64,000 nucleotides of DNA, taken from Scandinavium sp051650185. Lineage in GTDB: Bacteria > Pseudomonadota > Gammaproteobacteria > Enterobacterales > Enterobacteriaceae. A program made the translations under genes and the position numbers. Within the stretch, counting starts at the first letter, position 1; every line of letters starts with the position of its first letter. The stretch lies in the NCBI RefSeq assembly GCF_051650185.1, contig NZ_JBOFIN010000014.1, positions 3,576 through 67,575 on the forward strand. The letters are read 5' to 3'. The notes under the pieces were generated by a model, which did not search any database, was not told the DNA's origin, and saw only the letters and a list, made by a program, of their open reading frames with translations. Shown here piece by piece: positions 8,446 to 20,452 of this stretch.

Positions 8446-9492
8446 TCAGAAGCGACTATCAACAGCCGCAGCCAGTTTATCCAGCAGAATTTCGCTGTCT
8501 TCCCAGCTCAGGCAAGGATCGGTAATCGACTGACCGTAGGTCATGGGCTGACCGGCGACGATTTTTTGTGTGCCTTCGCGCAGGAAGCTTTCGGCCATGA
8601 TCCCGGCAATCGCGGTGGAACCATTGCGGATCTGATCGCAGATATCATCACACACTTCGAGCTGGCGACGATGCTGCTTCTGACAGTTACCGTGGCTGAA
8701 ATCCACCACCAGATGTTCCGGCAAATCAAACTCATGCAGCGTATCGCAGGCCGCAGCCAAATCCGCCGCGTGATAATTTGGCTTTTTGCCGCCGCGCATA
8801 ATGATATGGCCGAAAGGGTTGCCGCTGGTCTGATAAATAGTCATCTGACCGTTCTTATCAGGCGAGAGGAACATGTGGCTGGCCCGGGCGGCACGAATGG
8901 CGTCAACGGCGATCCGGGTGTTGCCATCCGTCCCGTTTTTGAAGCCAACAGGGCAGGAGAGCGCAGAGGCCATTTCGCGGTGGATCTGGCTTTCCGTGGT
9001 GCGAGCGCCAATCGCGCCCCAGCTGATGAGATCGGCGATAAATTGCCCGGTCACCATATCAAGGAACTCGGTGGCGGTTGGCACACCCAGCTCGTTAACC
9101 TGCAACAGCAGCTTGCGGGCAAGTTCAATCCCGTAGTTAACGCGATAGCTGCCGTTGAGATCGGGATCGGAAATTAGCCCTTTCCAGCCAACAACAGTGC
9201 GCGGTTTTTCGAAATAAGTGCGCATAACAATTTCAAGGCGATGCTGGTGCTTTTCACGCAGCGCCTGCAAACGGCGGGCGTAATCCATGGCCGCGTCCAG
9301 ATCGTGAATCGAGCACGGCCCGACGATCACCAGCAGACGTTTATCTTCACCATTGAGGATTTTTTCAATACGGCGGCGTGAGGCGGTGACATGGCTTGCG
9401 ACTTCAGCCGAAACAGGGTGGCGCTGCGCCAGTTCAGCAGGCGTTACCAGGCTGTCGATGCGCGCCGAACGCAGTTCATCAGTTTTGTTCAT
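8446..9492 (-). CDS. aroH: 3-deoxy-7-phosphoheptulonate synthase, Trp-sensitive (AroH)
   Basis: The 348-residue enzyme condenses phosphoenolpyruvate and erythrose 4-phosphate, the first step of the shikimate pathway. Class I DAHP synthase motifs are clear: VGPCSIHDL, GARTTESQIHREMASALSCPVGFKNG-type sequence near residues 160-185, VDFSHGNCQKQ, and GIMAESFL. Assignment to the Trp-feedback isozyme rests on the aroH gene order (next to ppsR/ppsA) and on the TrpR operator upstream. The start MNKTDELRSARIDSL matches the family. Confidence 0.95.
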   Translation of the reverse strand: MNKTDELRSARIDSLVTPAELAQRHPVSAEVASHVTASRRRIEKILNGEDKRLLVIVGPCSIHDLDAAMDYARRLQALREKHQHRLEIVMRTYFEKPRTVVGWKGLISDPDLNGSYRVNYGIELARKLLLQVNELGVPTATEFLDMVTGQFIADLISWGAIGARTTESQIHREMASALSCPVGFKNGTDGNTRIAVDAIRAARASHMFLSPDKNGQMTIYQTSGNPFGHIIMRGGKKPNYHAADLAAACDTLHEFDLPEHLVVDFSHGNCQKQHRRQLEVCDDICDQIRNGSTAIAGIMAESFLREGTQKIVAGQPMTYGQSITDPCLSWEDSEILLDKLAAAVDSRF

Positions 9493-9634
9493 TGTGACTC
9501 TCAGAATTGGGTTGCTTCAGCGGCTGAAATGCCGGAAGTGATGCGCATCACGATAAACCAATCCCTGTTTTATTCAAGGCAGAATGTGACGCACATCTTA
9601 TTACGCAGCAAATCTTACCGCATTTTGCTGCATT

Positions 9635-9652
9635 GTACTAGTGTGTTAGTAC
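9635..9652 (-). promoter_or_regulatory. TrpR operator of aroH
   Basis: GTACTAGTGTGTTAGTAC is an imperfect 18-bp palindrome matching the TrpR consensus GTACTAGTTAACTAGTAC except in the centre. On the minus strand a TACAAT -10-like hexamer overlaps it. It lies about 140 bp upstream of aroH and overlaps the last codon and stop of ppsR. Confidence 0.85.
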
Positions 9653-10479
9653 ATACGGCGACTGAGACCCATGATGTCGAGAATTTTGGTGGCTATCTCT
9701 TCCACCGAATAGTTGGTGCTGTTCAGCCACGGGATCTGATTTTTGCGATACAGCGCCTCGACTTCCGTGACTTCCATACGGCACTGGCGCATCGATGCGT
9801 AACGGCTGTTTTCACGGCGTTCTTCGCGGATGGCTGCCAGCCGTTCCGGGTTGATAGTCAGACCGAACAGCTTGTGTTGTAACGGCTTCAGCGCGGCGGG
9901 AAGGACAAGGTTATCCATATCGTCGGCGATAAACGGGTAGTTTGCGGCGCGGATCCCAAACTGCATGGCCAGGTACAAACTGGTCGGAGTTTTTCCGCAG
10001 CGAGAAACACCCAGAAGAATGACCTGGGCCTGATCGAGATTACGCAGTGAAATGCCGTCATCGTGCGCTAACGTGTAATCAATGGCAGCGATACGGGCAT
10101 CGTATTTGGTGAGGTTGCCTGGGGTTAAGCCATGCGTACGGTGCGCGATAGGCGTGGGGTCCAGTTTGAGTTCTTGCTGAAGAGGGGCAACCAGCGCCTG
10201 AACGATATCCTGACAAAAGCCCTCGCTTTGCAAAATGATGGTGCGGATTTCAGGCAACACGATGGAGTAGAACACCAGAGGGCGCACGCCGCTTTGCTGA
10301 TAGATGGCGTCAATTTGCTCTTTAACGGCTTTGGCCCGGCTTTCGGTTTCGACAAACGGCAACGTGATGCTGTTGACCGAAACCGGGAATTGCGACATGA
10401 CGGCGTGACCAAGCACTTCGGCCGTGATGGCGGTTCCATCAGAAATATAAAATACGTGGCGATCGACAGCATTATCCAT
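9646..10479 (-). CDS. ppsR: PEP synthase regulatory protein PpsR (kinase/pyrophosphorylase)
   Basis: The 277-residue DUF299 protein (YdiA) phosphorylates PEP synthase on threonine in an ADP-dependent reaction and reverses this by phosphorolysis. The P-loop LLGVSRCGKTPTS lies near residues 150-162, and the ends MDNAVDRHVFYISDGTAI and GLSRRMY are nearly identical to E. coli. The start at 10479 is the E. coli-equivalent methionine. It is divergent from its target gene ppsA. Its stop codon lies inside the aroH operator. Confidence 0.95.
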   Translation of the reverse strand: MDNAVDRHVFYISDGTAITAEVLGHAVMSQFPVSVNSITLPFVETESRAKAVKEQIDAIYQQSGVRPLVFYSIVLPEIRTIILQSEGFCQDIVQALVAPLQQELKLDPTPIAHRTHGLTPGNLTKYDARIAAIDYTLAHDDGISLRNLDQAQVILLGVSRCGKTPTSLYLAMQFGIRAANYPFIADDMDNLVLPAALKPLQHKLFGLTINPERLAAIREERRENSRYASMRQCRMEVTEVEALYRKNQIPWLNSTNYSVEEIATKILDIMGLSRRMY

Positions 10480-10818
10480 TTTGACCATCCGGTTTGTTTG
10501 ACGTTAATTTGCTGAAGGCTCTGTTTATTTTAATCATAACGGAGGATGTTTTGTCTCCCTTTTAAAAATGGAACGGTATTTTTATTTTTAGTGAAAAGGG
10601 CCGTTCATTTTTCATTACGCTGTCTATAGACCGCCATTTGGTGTGGGAATCCTGATGAATCATGGAGTTAAGCTAAAGAGGGGAACTGTCTGAAAAAAGG
10701 GAAAAATAATTTGCTTGAACGATTCACCGTTTTTTCAGCCGGGTTAATTATGGCAGGATAAATAACGAAGCCAGTGCTCTTCTGGCATTTTTCTTAATTC
10801 ATATAAGGAATTATTTCG
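10480..10818. promoter_or_regulatory. ppsR/ppsA divergent intergenic region with Cra site
   Basis: This AT-rich 339-bp region carries the two divergent promoters. At 10725-10738, TTGAACGATTCACC (reverse complement GGTGAATCGTTCAA) fits the Cra/FruR operator known at E. coli ppsA, where Cra activates. The ppsA ribosome site is AAGGAA, 8-9 bases before the ATG. No additional coding sequence is evident. Confidence 0.75.
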
Positions 10819-13197
<2,379 letters not shown>

Positions 13198-13207
13198 TCG
13201 CCTCCTG

Positions 13208-13236
13208 ATCCCCGGCACTGTCCGGGGATTTTTTTA
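13208..13236 (+). terminator. Rho-independent terminator of ppsA
   Basis: ATCCCCGG-cactgt-CCGGGGAT is followed by a run of eight T residues, 11 bp after the ppsA stop. Confidence 0.9.
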
Positions 13237-13385
13237 TCCAGCGTTCAACGCCTTGCGGCGGATCACACTCCGGGCAAAAAACAAAAAATCATAAAACCGC
13301 TGGTCAATTCTGCAATTGTCGGTCTGCGGAGCCTTTCCAATACTGAGTGCCTTAGCCTTTCCTTTCACGCACTCAGGAGTCAAAG

Positions 13386-15761
13386 ATGACCGCTCTCTAC
13401 CAAGATGCGCAGCGTCCCGTTGCCGACCGTGTTGCCGATTTACTGGCGCGAATGACACCGGAAGAAAAATTCGCCCAGATGCATGCTTACTGGCTGGTGC
13501 TCAGCGTTCAGGGCGATCACCGGGAGCGTTCAGATATGAGCGATGAGTTTGCCGGTGTGTCGGAACAGGCCTCCTTAAACGAACGACTGAAGCTCGGGGT
13601 GGGGCAAATCACGCGCCCGCTGGGGACACACATTGTGGATGCCCGAACCGGCGTGCGGGCGGCGAATCGCCTGCAAAAGATGTTGGTGGAAGAAACCCGA
13701 CTTGGCATCCCCGCGCTGTTTCATGAAGAGTGTCTGGTAGGCTTGCTCTGCAAGGACGCCACGCTGTTTCCCTCCTCGCTGAACTACGGATCAACCTGGG
13801 ACCCGGAGCTTGTTCGACACGCCGCAGAATGTATTGGTCAGGAATCCCGCTCCACGGGCTGTCATCAGGGATTAGCGCCCGTGCTGGATGTCTCCCGCGA
13901 TGTTCGCTGGGGGCGCACAGAAGAAACATTTGGCGAAGATCCGTGGTTAGTCGGCGTGATGGCATGTGCTTATGTTGAGGGGTTACAGGGCAAAAAACGT
14001 GATGTGCTGGCAACCTTAAAACATTATGTCGGGCACTCCTTCAGCGAAGGCGCACGCAATCATGCCCCGGTACATCTTGGTTTTTGTGAACTCAATGACA
14101 CGTTCCTGCTGCCCTTCGAAATGGCCGTCAAGCTGGCGAATGCGGGTTCCGTAATGCCTGCTTATCATGATATCGACAATCAGCCCGGCCACAGTGACCA
14201 CTTCCTGTTAACTGACATTCTGCGGGAAAAATGGGGATTCGATGGCATCGTGGTTGCCGATTATGGCGGCGTTAGCCTGTTACATCAGCACCATGGGGTT
14301 TCGCACGATGCGGCTGAATCTGCGGCGCTGGCGTTTAATGCCGGGCTGGATGTCGAATTGCCCAAGGATGATTGTGCTCGACATCTGGCGCAGGCCGTGG
14401 AGCGAGGGCTGATCTCGATGCAAAAAGTCGACGAAATTGTGGCTCGCACGCTCACTGAAAAATTCCGCCTCGGCCTGTTTGAACGGCCTTATGCCGATGA
14501 AAACACCATTGAGTTGCAAAGCGCGGTTACCCGCCAGGCTGCGCGCGATGTGGCAACACGTTCGATCACGCTGCTGGAAAATAACGGAGTGTTACCGCTG
14601 GCAGGAAAACCCCGTGTCGCGGTGATTGGCCCGACGGCCAACGACCCGTTAGCGCTGCTTAGCGGCTACAGCTTCCCGGTGCACCTCATCATCAGCGATA
14701 TGTTAGAAGAGACTTCTCAGGTCACTACGCCACTCAATGCTCTGCGCCAGTGCCTGGGGGAACAGAATATTCGCTACGCCAAAGGCTGCCATATTATTGA
14801 AAAGCGTATGGCCGGTGCGCCTGTGTTTCCGGGCGAGAGCAGCGGCAAGCCGATGCAGCAATCCCCCGTTTCTTTTGATATTTCGCTGATCCCCGAAGCC
14901 GTTCAAATCGCGCAGGAAAGCGACGTGGTGGTGGCCTGCGTGGGCGATCTGGCAGGATTATTCCAGAGTGGAACCGTGGGTGAAGGGTCAGATACCGACT
15001 CGCTGGAATTGCCCGGTGTGCAGCAACAGTTGCTTGAAGCGCTGGTGGCAACCGGGAAACAGGTCATCGTGGTGATGACGGGCGGACGGCCTTACCACCT
15101 GAAAGGCCTGGAAGACAAAGTGGCTGCCTTGCTGATGGCATGGGCGCCAGGCCAGGAAGGCGGCTGGGCAATAGCCGATGTACTGACCGGGCGAACTGAG
15201 CCTCAGGGAAGATTAGTGGTCAGCGTGCCGAAAAGCGCCGGGGCAATGCCGTATTACTACAACCATAAACTGAAAAGTGGCGGAACGCCTTTCGCCTTCC
15301 ACTTCGGCAGCCGCTATCCGTTTGGTTATGGCAAAGGTTGGGCGGAGTTTAGCTTTGGTCAGCCTGAATTGCTGACATCAGAAGTGACGCCAGAAGGGGA
15401 TATTTCAGTGCGTATCGCCATCACCAACAAGGGCGAACGCCACGGCAGTGAAGTGGTGCAAGTGTATGTCCATGACAAAGTCGCCTCGATGGTGCGGCCG
15501 GTCAAAGAGCTGAAAGCCTTTCAACGAGTGTCATTGGCAGCGGGGGAATCGGCAAGCCTGACCTTTACGCTGCCTGTCGATATGCTTAATTTCACCGCGC
15601 GTAATGGGAAGCGAGTCGTCGAACCCGGGAAGTTTGAGCTGATGATCGGCACATCATCAAGGGATATTCATGGCACGGTGATGGCTACAGTGAGAGGTGA
15701 AACGCGAGTTTTGCCAGAAAACTGGCGCATGATGAGCCGATGTGACGTGAAACGCGGATAA
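13386..15761 (+). CDS. Glycoside hydrolase family 3 beta-glycosidase
   Basis: The 791-residue protein has the GH3 N-terminal TIM barrel (GIPALFHEECLVG, WGRTEETFGEDPWL, LKHYVGHS), with the likely nucleophile Asp292 in IVVADYGGV. The C-terminal GH3 domain (SITLLENNGVLPL, VVMTGGRPYHLKGLEDK) is followed by a fibronectin III-like domain (NKGERHGSEVVQVYVHDKVAS). There is no signal peptide, so it probably acts in the cytoplasm on imported oligosaccharides, either beta-glucosides or xylosides. Substrate cannot be fixed. It stands alone between ppsA and rprA, an accessory insertion relative to E. coli K-12. Its stop codon abuts the rprA terminator. Confidence 0.9.
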   Translation: MTALYQDAQRPVADRVADLLARMTPEEKFAQMHAYWLVLSVQGDHRERSDMSDEFAGVSEQASLNERLKLGVGQITRPLGTHIVDARTGVRAANRLQKMLVEETRLGIPALFHEECLVGLLCKDATLFPSSLNYGSTWDPELVRHAAECIGQESRSTGCHQGLAPVLDVSRDVRWGRTEETFGEDPWLVGVMACAYVEGLQGKKRDVLATLKHYVGHSFSEGARNHAPVHLGFCELNDTFLLPFEMAVKLANAGSVMPAYHDIDNQPGHSDHFLLTDILREKWGFDGIVVADYGGVSLLHQHHGVSHDAAESAALAFNAGLDVELPKDDCARHLAQAVERGLISMQKVDEIVARTLTEKFRLGLFERPYADENTIELQSAVTRQAARDVATRSITLLENNGVLPLAGKPRVAVIGPTANDPLALLSGYSFPVHLIISDMLEETSQVTTPLNALRQCLGEQNIRYAKGCHIIEKRMAGAPVFPGESSGKPMQQSPVSFDISLIPEAVQIAQESDVVVACVGDLAGLFQSGTVGEGSDTDSLELPGVQQQLLEALVATGKQVIVVMTGGRPYHLKGLEDKVAALLMAWAPGQEGGWAIADVLTGRTEPQGRLVVSVPKSAGAMPYYYNHKLKSGGTPFAFHFGSRYPFGYGKGWAEFSFGQPELLTSEVTPEGDISVRIAITNKGERHGSEVVQVYVHDKVASMVRPVKELKAFQRVSLAAGESASLTFTLPVDMLNFTARNGKRVVEPGKFELMIGTSSRDIHGTVMATVRGETRVLPENWRMMSRCDVKRG

Positions 15762-15866
15762 AAAAAAGGCCCATCGTGGGAGATGGGCAAAGACTACACA
15801 CAGCAATTCGTTGTTTCACTCAGGGGATTTCCATGCTTATAAATCAAGGTGTTGATTTATAACCTT
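15761..15866 (-). ncRNA. rprA: RprA small regulatory RNA
   Basis: The minus strand carries the RprA sequence almost unchanged from E. coli. The 5' part has the GGTTATAAATCAA hairpin. The conserved single-stranded core GGAAATCCCCTGAGTGAAAC pairs with the rpoS leader. The 3' terminator is GCCCATC-TCCCAC-GATGGGC followed by T residues. In E. coli RprA is Hfq-bound, induced by the Rcs phosphorelay, and activates rpoS translation. The ends are set by alignment to the E. coli RNA from memory. The neighbour ydiK is conserved. Confidence 0.95.
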
Positions 15867-15872
15867 GAGCTA

Positions 15873-15878
15873 ATAGTA
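15873..15878 (-). promoter_or_regulatory. rprA -10 element
   Basis: TACTAT on the minus strand ends 6 bases before the predicted first base of RprA. No clear -35 was picked, which is compatible with activator-dependent (RcsB) transcription. Confidence 0.5.
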
Positions 15879-16025
15879 GGCATGGAGAATTTTTGCGTCG
15901 ATCAGATTGGTCTTAATAGTTAAAAAGAGGTAAAGAATTTGCGACGCGAAAGAGGATGATCCAGAGGGAAAGAAGTACTGAGTGCAGCCGATGGGGTTTT
16001 AATGATTAGCGATGCTTAAGTATTT

Positions 16026-16053
16026 GGCCCGGGAAAGTAACTATTCCCGGGCC
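16026..16053. terminator. Hairpin downstream of ydiK
   Basis: GGCCCGGGAA and TTCCCGGGCC form a strong 10-bp stem 8 bp beyond the ydiK stop. The following bases are A/T-rich but hold only a short T-run, so termination may be incomplete. Confidence 0.5.
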
Positions 16054-16061
16054 GAAATTAT

Positions 16062-17186
16062 TTAGTTATCAAGCTTTTGATGACTGGCTTCGAACTCTTC
16101 GAGCTCCTCAAGCACTTCATCCTGGTCTTCAGACGGTGGCGGGATTTCACGAACCCAGGCATCAAACAGACGCCAGGTCACCGCGAGCAGCACCGGCCCA
16201 ATAAACAGCCCGATCATCCCAAAGGCAATCAAGCCTCCGATAACGCCGGTCAGTATCAGTACCATTGGCAAATCGGCGCCCATACGAATCAGCATTGGGC
16301 GGATGAAGTTGTCCATCGTCCCCACCACGCAGCTCCAGACCAGCAGCACGGTGCCCCAGGTGGTATCACCCGTCCAGTACAGCCAGATGATGGAAGGAAT
16401 GAGGACGATAAGCGGGCCGAGCTGAACGAGGCAGGAGAAGATCATCACCACCGTCAGCAGCGTGGCGTAAGGCACGCCGCTGATAGCCAGACCGATTCCG
16501 CCCAGTACCGCCTGTGTCAGTGCTGTCACCACGACGCCAAGCGCTACGGCACGTATAGCCTGACCTGCCAGCAGCACTGCGGCATCACCACGCCTGGACG
16601 CCAGCCGTGTCGCGAAATAGCGCACACCAAATGCGACTTTTTCACCCTGCCAGTAAAGCAGGGCGCTGAACAACAGCATCAAGGCACAGTGCATCATAAA
16701 GCGACCGATGTGCGCCGCCTGACCCACAAACCAGGTGGTCGTGGTGCCGATATAAGGGCGTACTTTCGCCATGATGGCTGTGCCGCCCATATCCAGCAGG
16801 CTATGCCAGCCTGAATACAGTTTTGCGCCAACCAGCGGAATGCTGTTCAGCCAGGCGAGATCGGGTAACGTCAGATTGCCGGAAGTGACCACGTGAACCA
16901 GCGGCGTGCTGCTATCCACCAGGCTGTTGACCAACAGGGCAATCGGGATAACAAACAGCAGGAACAGTAACAGCGTCATCACCAATACCGCGAGAGAGCG
17001 GCGACCGAACAGCAGACGCTGGAGCTTAATCAGAACAGGCCAGGTGGCAATTACCACCATCGCGGCCCAGGCAAAGCCAAGAATGAAGGGCTGGACTATC
17101 CACAGACAGGCCACAATCATGAGGCTTAAAAACAATACCGACAGCAGGGTCTGCGGTATATCACGGGGCCGATGAACGGTTGTCAT
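16062..17186 (-). CDS. ydiK: AI-2E family transporter YdiK
   Basis: This 374-residue inner-membrane protein has about eight hydrophobic helices arranged as in the AI-2E/PerM family. Characteristic segments are FILGFAWAAMVVIATWP near the N-terminus and GVIGGLIAFGMIGLFIGPVLLA near the C-terminus. The tail is highly acidic (EDQDEVLEELEEFE). The transported substrate is unknown. It is divergent from ydiJ, with a PurR-like sequence between the two genes. Confidence 0.9.
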   Translation of the reverse strand: MTTVHRPRDIPQTLLSVLFLSLMIVACLWIVQPFILGFAWAAMVVIATWPVLIKLQRLLFGRRSLAVLVMTLLLFLLFVIPIALLVNSLVDSSTPLVHVVTSGNLTLPDLAWLNSIPLVGAKLYSGWHSLLDMGGTAIMAKVRPYIGTTTTWFVGQAAHIGRFMMHCALMLLFSALLYWQGEKVAFGVRYFATRLASRRGDAAVLLAGQAIRAVALGVVVTALTQAVLGGIGLAISGVPYATLLTVVMIFSCLVQLGPLIVLIPSIIWLYWTGDTTWGTVLLVWSCVVGTMDNFIRPMLIRMGADLPMVLILTGVIGGLIAFGMIGLFIGPVLLAVTWRLFDAWVREIPPPSEDQDEVLEELEEFEASHQKLDN

Positions 17187-17332
17187 ACAGTTTGTACCTT
17201 TATAAATGCGCCCAAATCAGGCGCAGGAGATAAATCCGTTTACTGATAATAATATCAACAATTTCGGGATCATGATCGCTGCAAAATCCAATAAGCGTAT
17301 AAGGAAAAAATGTGATACAACGAAGGAGCAAT

Positions 17333-17348
17333 ACGCAAACGATAAAAC
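17333..17348. promoter_or_regulatory. Possible PurR box between ydiK and ydiJ
   Basis: ACGCAAACGATAAAAC matches 8 of the 11 informative PurR consensus positions, with a perfect left half-site ACGCAAACG. It lies 48 bp before the ydiJ start. PurR control of ydiK/ydiJ-type genes has been proposed in enterobacteria. The right half is weak. Confidence 0.4.
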
Positions 17349-17395
17349 AGACCTAACACAACCATCCACAACTTAGTCAGGCAGGGTCGAGCGTC

Positions 17396-20300
17396 ATGAT
17401 CCCACAAATTTCTCAGGCACCCGGCGTCGTTCAGCTGGTGCTGAATTTTTTGCAGGCACTGGAGCAACAAGGTTTTACCGGCGATACCGCCACCCGTTAC
17501 GCCGACAGGCTGACGATGGCAACGGATAACAGCATTTATCAGCTCCTTCCCGATGCCGTGGTTTTTCCCCGTTCTACCGCTGATGTCGCGCTGCTTTCAC
17601 GCATCGCCGATGAAGAGCGTTTCCGCTCACTGGTCTTCACCCCACGCGGTGGCGGCACTGGCACCAACGGCCAGTCCCTGAATCAGGGCATCGTTATCGA
17701 TCTTTCCCGTTACATGAACCGCATTATTGAAATCAACCCGGAAGAGGGTTGGGTGCGAGTCGAAGCCGGGGTCATCAAAGATCAGCTTAATCAGTTTCTC
17801 AAGCCTTATGGGTATTTCTTTGCACCCGAGCTTTCAACGAGCAACCGCGCCACGCTTGGCGGCATGATCAACACCGATGCTTCCGGCCAGGGTTCGCTGG
17901 TGTACGGTAAAACGTCCGACCATGTGCTGGGTGTTCGCGCTGTCCTGCTGGGCGGCGATATTCTGGATACCCAGCCGGTTCCGGTGCTGCTGGCCGAAAC
18001 GCTGGCCAAAGAGCAATCCGCCAGCGGGCGCATTTACCGCACGGTGTATGAACGCTGCAAAGAAAATCGTCAGCTGATTATCGACAAATTCCCCAAACTC
18101 AACCGTTTCCTGACGGGCTACGATCTGCGCCACGTCTTTAACGATGAGATGAGTGAGTTCGATTTAACCCGCATTTTGACCGGCTCCGAAGGCACGCTGG
18201 CGTTCATTACCGAGGCGCGGCTGGATATCACCCGCCTGCCAAAAGTTCGGCGTCTGGTGAATGTGAAATACGATTCGTTCGATTCTGCGCTCCGCAATGC
18301 CCCGTTTATGGTGGATGCACGGGCGTTGTCGGTCGAGACCGTCGATTCAAAAGTCCTGAATCTGGCGCGTGAAGATATCGTCTGGCATTCGGTGAGCGAG
18401 CTGATTACTGATGTACCTGATAAAGAGATGCTGGGCCTCAACATCGTCGAATTTGCCGGGGATGATGAGGCGCTGATTGAAAGCCAGGTCAGCGCACTGT
18501 GCGAACGTCTGGATGGGCTGATAGCGGCGAGCGAAGGCGGCGTGATTGGCTGGCAGCTTTGCAATGAGCTTGACGGTATCGAGCGAATCTACGCGATGCG
18601 TAAAAAGGCCGTAGGGTTGTTGGGCAATGCCAAAGGGGCCGCCAAACCGATCCCGTTTGCGGAAGATACCTGCGTGCCGCCTGAACATCTGGCTGATTAT
18701 ATTGCCGAGTTTCGCGCCTTGCTGGACGGCCACGGCCTGAGCTACGGCATGTTTGGTCACGTTGATGCCGGGGTGTTGCACGTTCGTCCTGCGCTGGATA
18801 TGTGTGACCCGCAACAAGAGATCCTGATGAAGCGGATCTCAGATGATGTGGTGGCGTTGACAGCCAAATACGGCGGTTTGCTGTGGGGTGAACACGGTAA
18901 AGGCTTCCGTGCTGAATACAGCCCGGCGTTCTTCGGTGAAACGCTGTATGGCGAACTGCGCAAAGTGAAAGCGGCGTTCGACCCGAATAACCGTCTGAAC
19001 CCGGGGAAAATCTGTCCGCCAGAGGGCGTTGACGATCCGATGATGAAAGTCGATGCGGTTAAGCGTGGCACGTTCGACAGACAAATTCCCATTGCGGTGC
19101 GCTCATCCTGGCGCGGCGCGATGGAGTGCAACGGCAACGGCCTGTGTTTTAATTTCGATGTGAACAGCCCGATGTGTCCGTCGATGAAAATCACCAGCAA
19201 CCGCATGCATTCACCGAAAGGGCGCGCCACGCTGACGCGTGAGTGGCTGCGTTTGTTAGCCGATCGCGGCGTTGACCCGCTGAAACTTGAGAAAGAACTG
19301 CCAGAGAAACGTGCCAGCCTGCGCTCATTGATCGAACGGACCCGCAATACCTGGCATGCCAGCAAAGGCGAGTATGATTTTTCTCACGAAGTGAAAGAGG
19401 CGATGTCCGGCTGTCTGGCCTGTAAAGCGTGTTCGACGCAGTGCCCCATCAAGATTGACGTGCCGGAGTTCCGCTCGCGTTTCTTGCAGCTCTACCACAC
19501 GCGCTATCTGCGACCGCTGCGCGATCACGTTGTCGCCACGGTGGAAAGCTACGCGCCGCTGATGGCGCGCGCGCCGAAAACCTTTAACTTCTTCATCAGC
19601 CAGCCGTGGGTGAAAAGCCTGTCGAAAAAACACATCGGGATGATCGACCTGCCGCTGCTCTCCGTGCCGTCACTGCAACAGCAAATGGTGGGGCACCGGT
19701 CGGCGAACCTGACCCTGGAGCAGCTTGAAGCGCTGTCGCCAGAACAGAAAGCGAAAATGGTGCTGGTGGTACAGGATCCTTTCACCAGCTATTACGACGC
19801 GCAAGTGGTGGCAGATTTTGTCCGTCTGGTTGAACGTGTGGGCTACCAGCCTGTGGTGCTACCCTTCTCGCCAAACGGGAAAGCGCAGCACATTAAAGGT
19901 TTTCTCGCGCGTTTCGCCAAAACGGCCCAAAAGACAGCTGATTTCCTGAACCGCATTGCAGAGCTTGGCATGCCGATGGTGGGCGTCGATCCGGCGTTGG
20001 TACTGTGTTATCGCGATGAGTACAAGCAGACGCTGGCGGATAAGCGCGGTGATTTTCAGGTACAACTGGTTCACGAATGGTTACCAAAGGCGCTCGAAAA
20101 TAGTGACGTGACTGAGGTCAGCGGCGAATCCTGGTATCTCTTTGGTCACTGTACAGAAGTGACGGCGCTGCCCATGGCGCCGAAACAGTGGGCGGCTATT
20201 TTTGCCCGGTTTGGGGCGAAACTGGAAAGTGTCAACGTCGGCTGCTGCGGAATGGCAGGGACGTACGGGCACGAAGTCCAGAACCATGAAAACTCCCTCG

Positions 20301-20452
20301 GCATCTATGCACTTTCCTGGCAGCAGGCGATGCAGCGTTTACCTCGTAATCGCTGCCTGGCGACAGGCTACTCCTGCCGCAGCCAGGTGAAACGTGTTGA
20401 AGGCAGCGGCGTGCGCCATCCGCTACAGGCCCTACTGGAGATTATGGGATGA
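17396..20452 (+). CDS. ydiJ: FAD/Fe-S oxidoreductase YdiJ (D-2-hydroxyglutarate dehydrogenase type)
   Basis: The 1018-residue protein equals E. coli YdiJ in length. The N-terminal FAD-binding PCMH domain (TPRGGGTGTNGQSLNQG near residue 85) is followed by the FAD-oxidase C domain (GSEGTLAFITEARLD, GMFGHVDAGVLHVRP). A ferredoxin-type segment with CLACKACSTQCPI near residues 675-690 comes next, and then a C-terminal CCG-type domain (NVGCCGMAGTYGHE). The fusion of GlcD-like and GlpC-like parts fits a respiratory-linked 2-hydroxyacid dehydrogenase. Its stop overlaps the menI start. Confidence 0.93.
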   Translation: MIPQISQAPGVVQLVLNFLQALEQQGFTGDTATRYADRLTMATDNSIYQLLPDAVVFPRSTADVALLSRIADEERFRSLVFTPRGGGTGTNGQSLNQGIVIDLSRYMNRIIEINPEEGWVRVEAGVIKDQLNQFLKPYGYFFAPELSTSNRATLGGMINTDASGQGSLVYGKTSDHVLGVRAVLLGGDILDTQPVPVLLAETLAKEQSASGRIYRTVYERCKENRQLIIDKFPKLNRFLTGYDLRHVFNDEMSEFDLTRILTGSEGTLAFITEARLDITRLPKVRRLVNVKYDSFDSALRNAPFMVDARALSVETVDSKVLNLAREDIVWHSVSELITDVPDKEMLGLNIVEFAGDDEALIESQVSALCERLDGLIAASEGGVIGWQLCNELDGIERIYAMRKKAVGLLGNAKGAAKPIPFAEDTCVPPEHLADYIAEFRALLDGHGLSYGMFGHVDAGVLHVRPALDMCDPQQEILMKRISDDVVALTAKYGGLLWGEHGKGFRAEYSPAFFGETLYGELRKVKAAFDPNNRLNPGKICPPEGVDDPMMKVDAVKRGTFDRQIPIAVRSSWRGAMECNGNGLCFNFDVNSPMCPSMKITSNRMHSPKGRATLTREWLRLLADRGVDPLKLEKELPEKRASLRSLIERTRNTWHASKGEYDFSHEVKEAMSGCLACKACSTQCPIKIDVPEFRSRFLQLYHTRYLRPLRDHVVATVESYAPLMARAPKTFNFFISQPWVKSLSKKHIGMIDLPLLSVPSLQQQMVGHRSANLTLEQLEALSPEQKAKMVLVVQDPFTSYYDAQVVADFVRLVERVGYQPVVLPFSPNGKAQHIKGFLARFAKTAQKTADFLNRIAELGMPMVGVDPALVLCYRDEYKQTLADKRGDFQVQLVHEWLPKALENSDVTEVSGESWYLFGHCTEVTALPMAPKQWAAIFARFGAKLESVNVGCCGMAGTYGHEVQNHENSLGIYALSWQQAMQRLPRNRCLATGYSCRSQVKRVEGSGVRHPLQALLEIMG

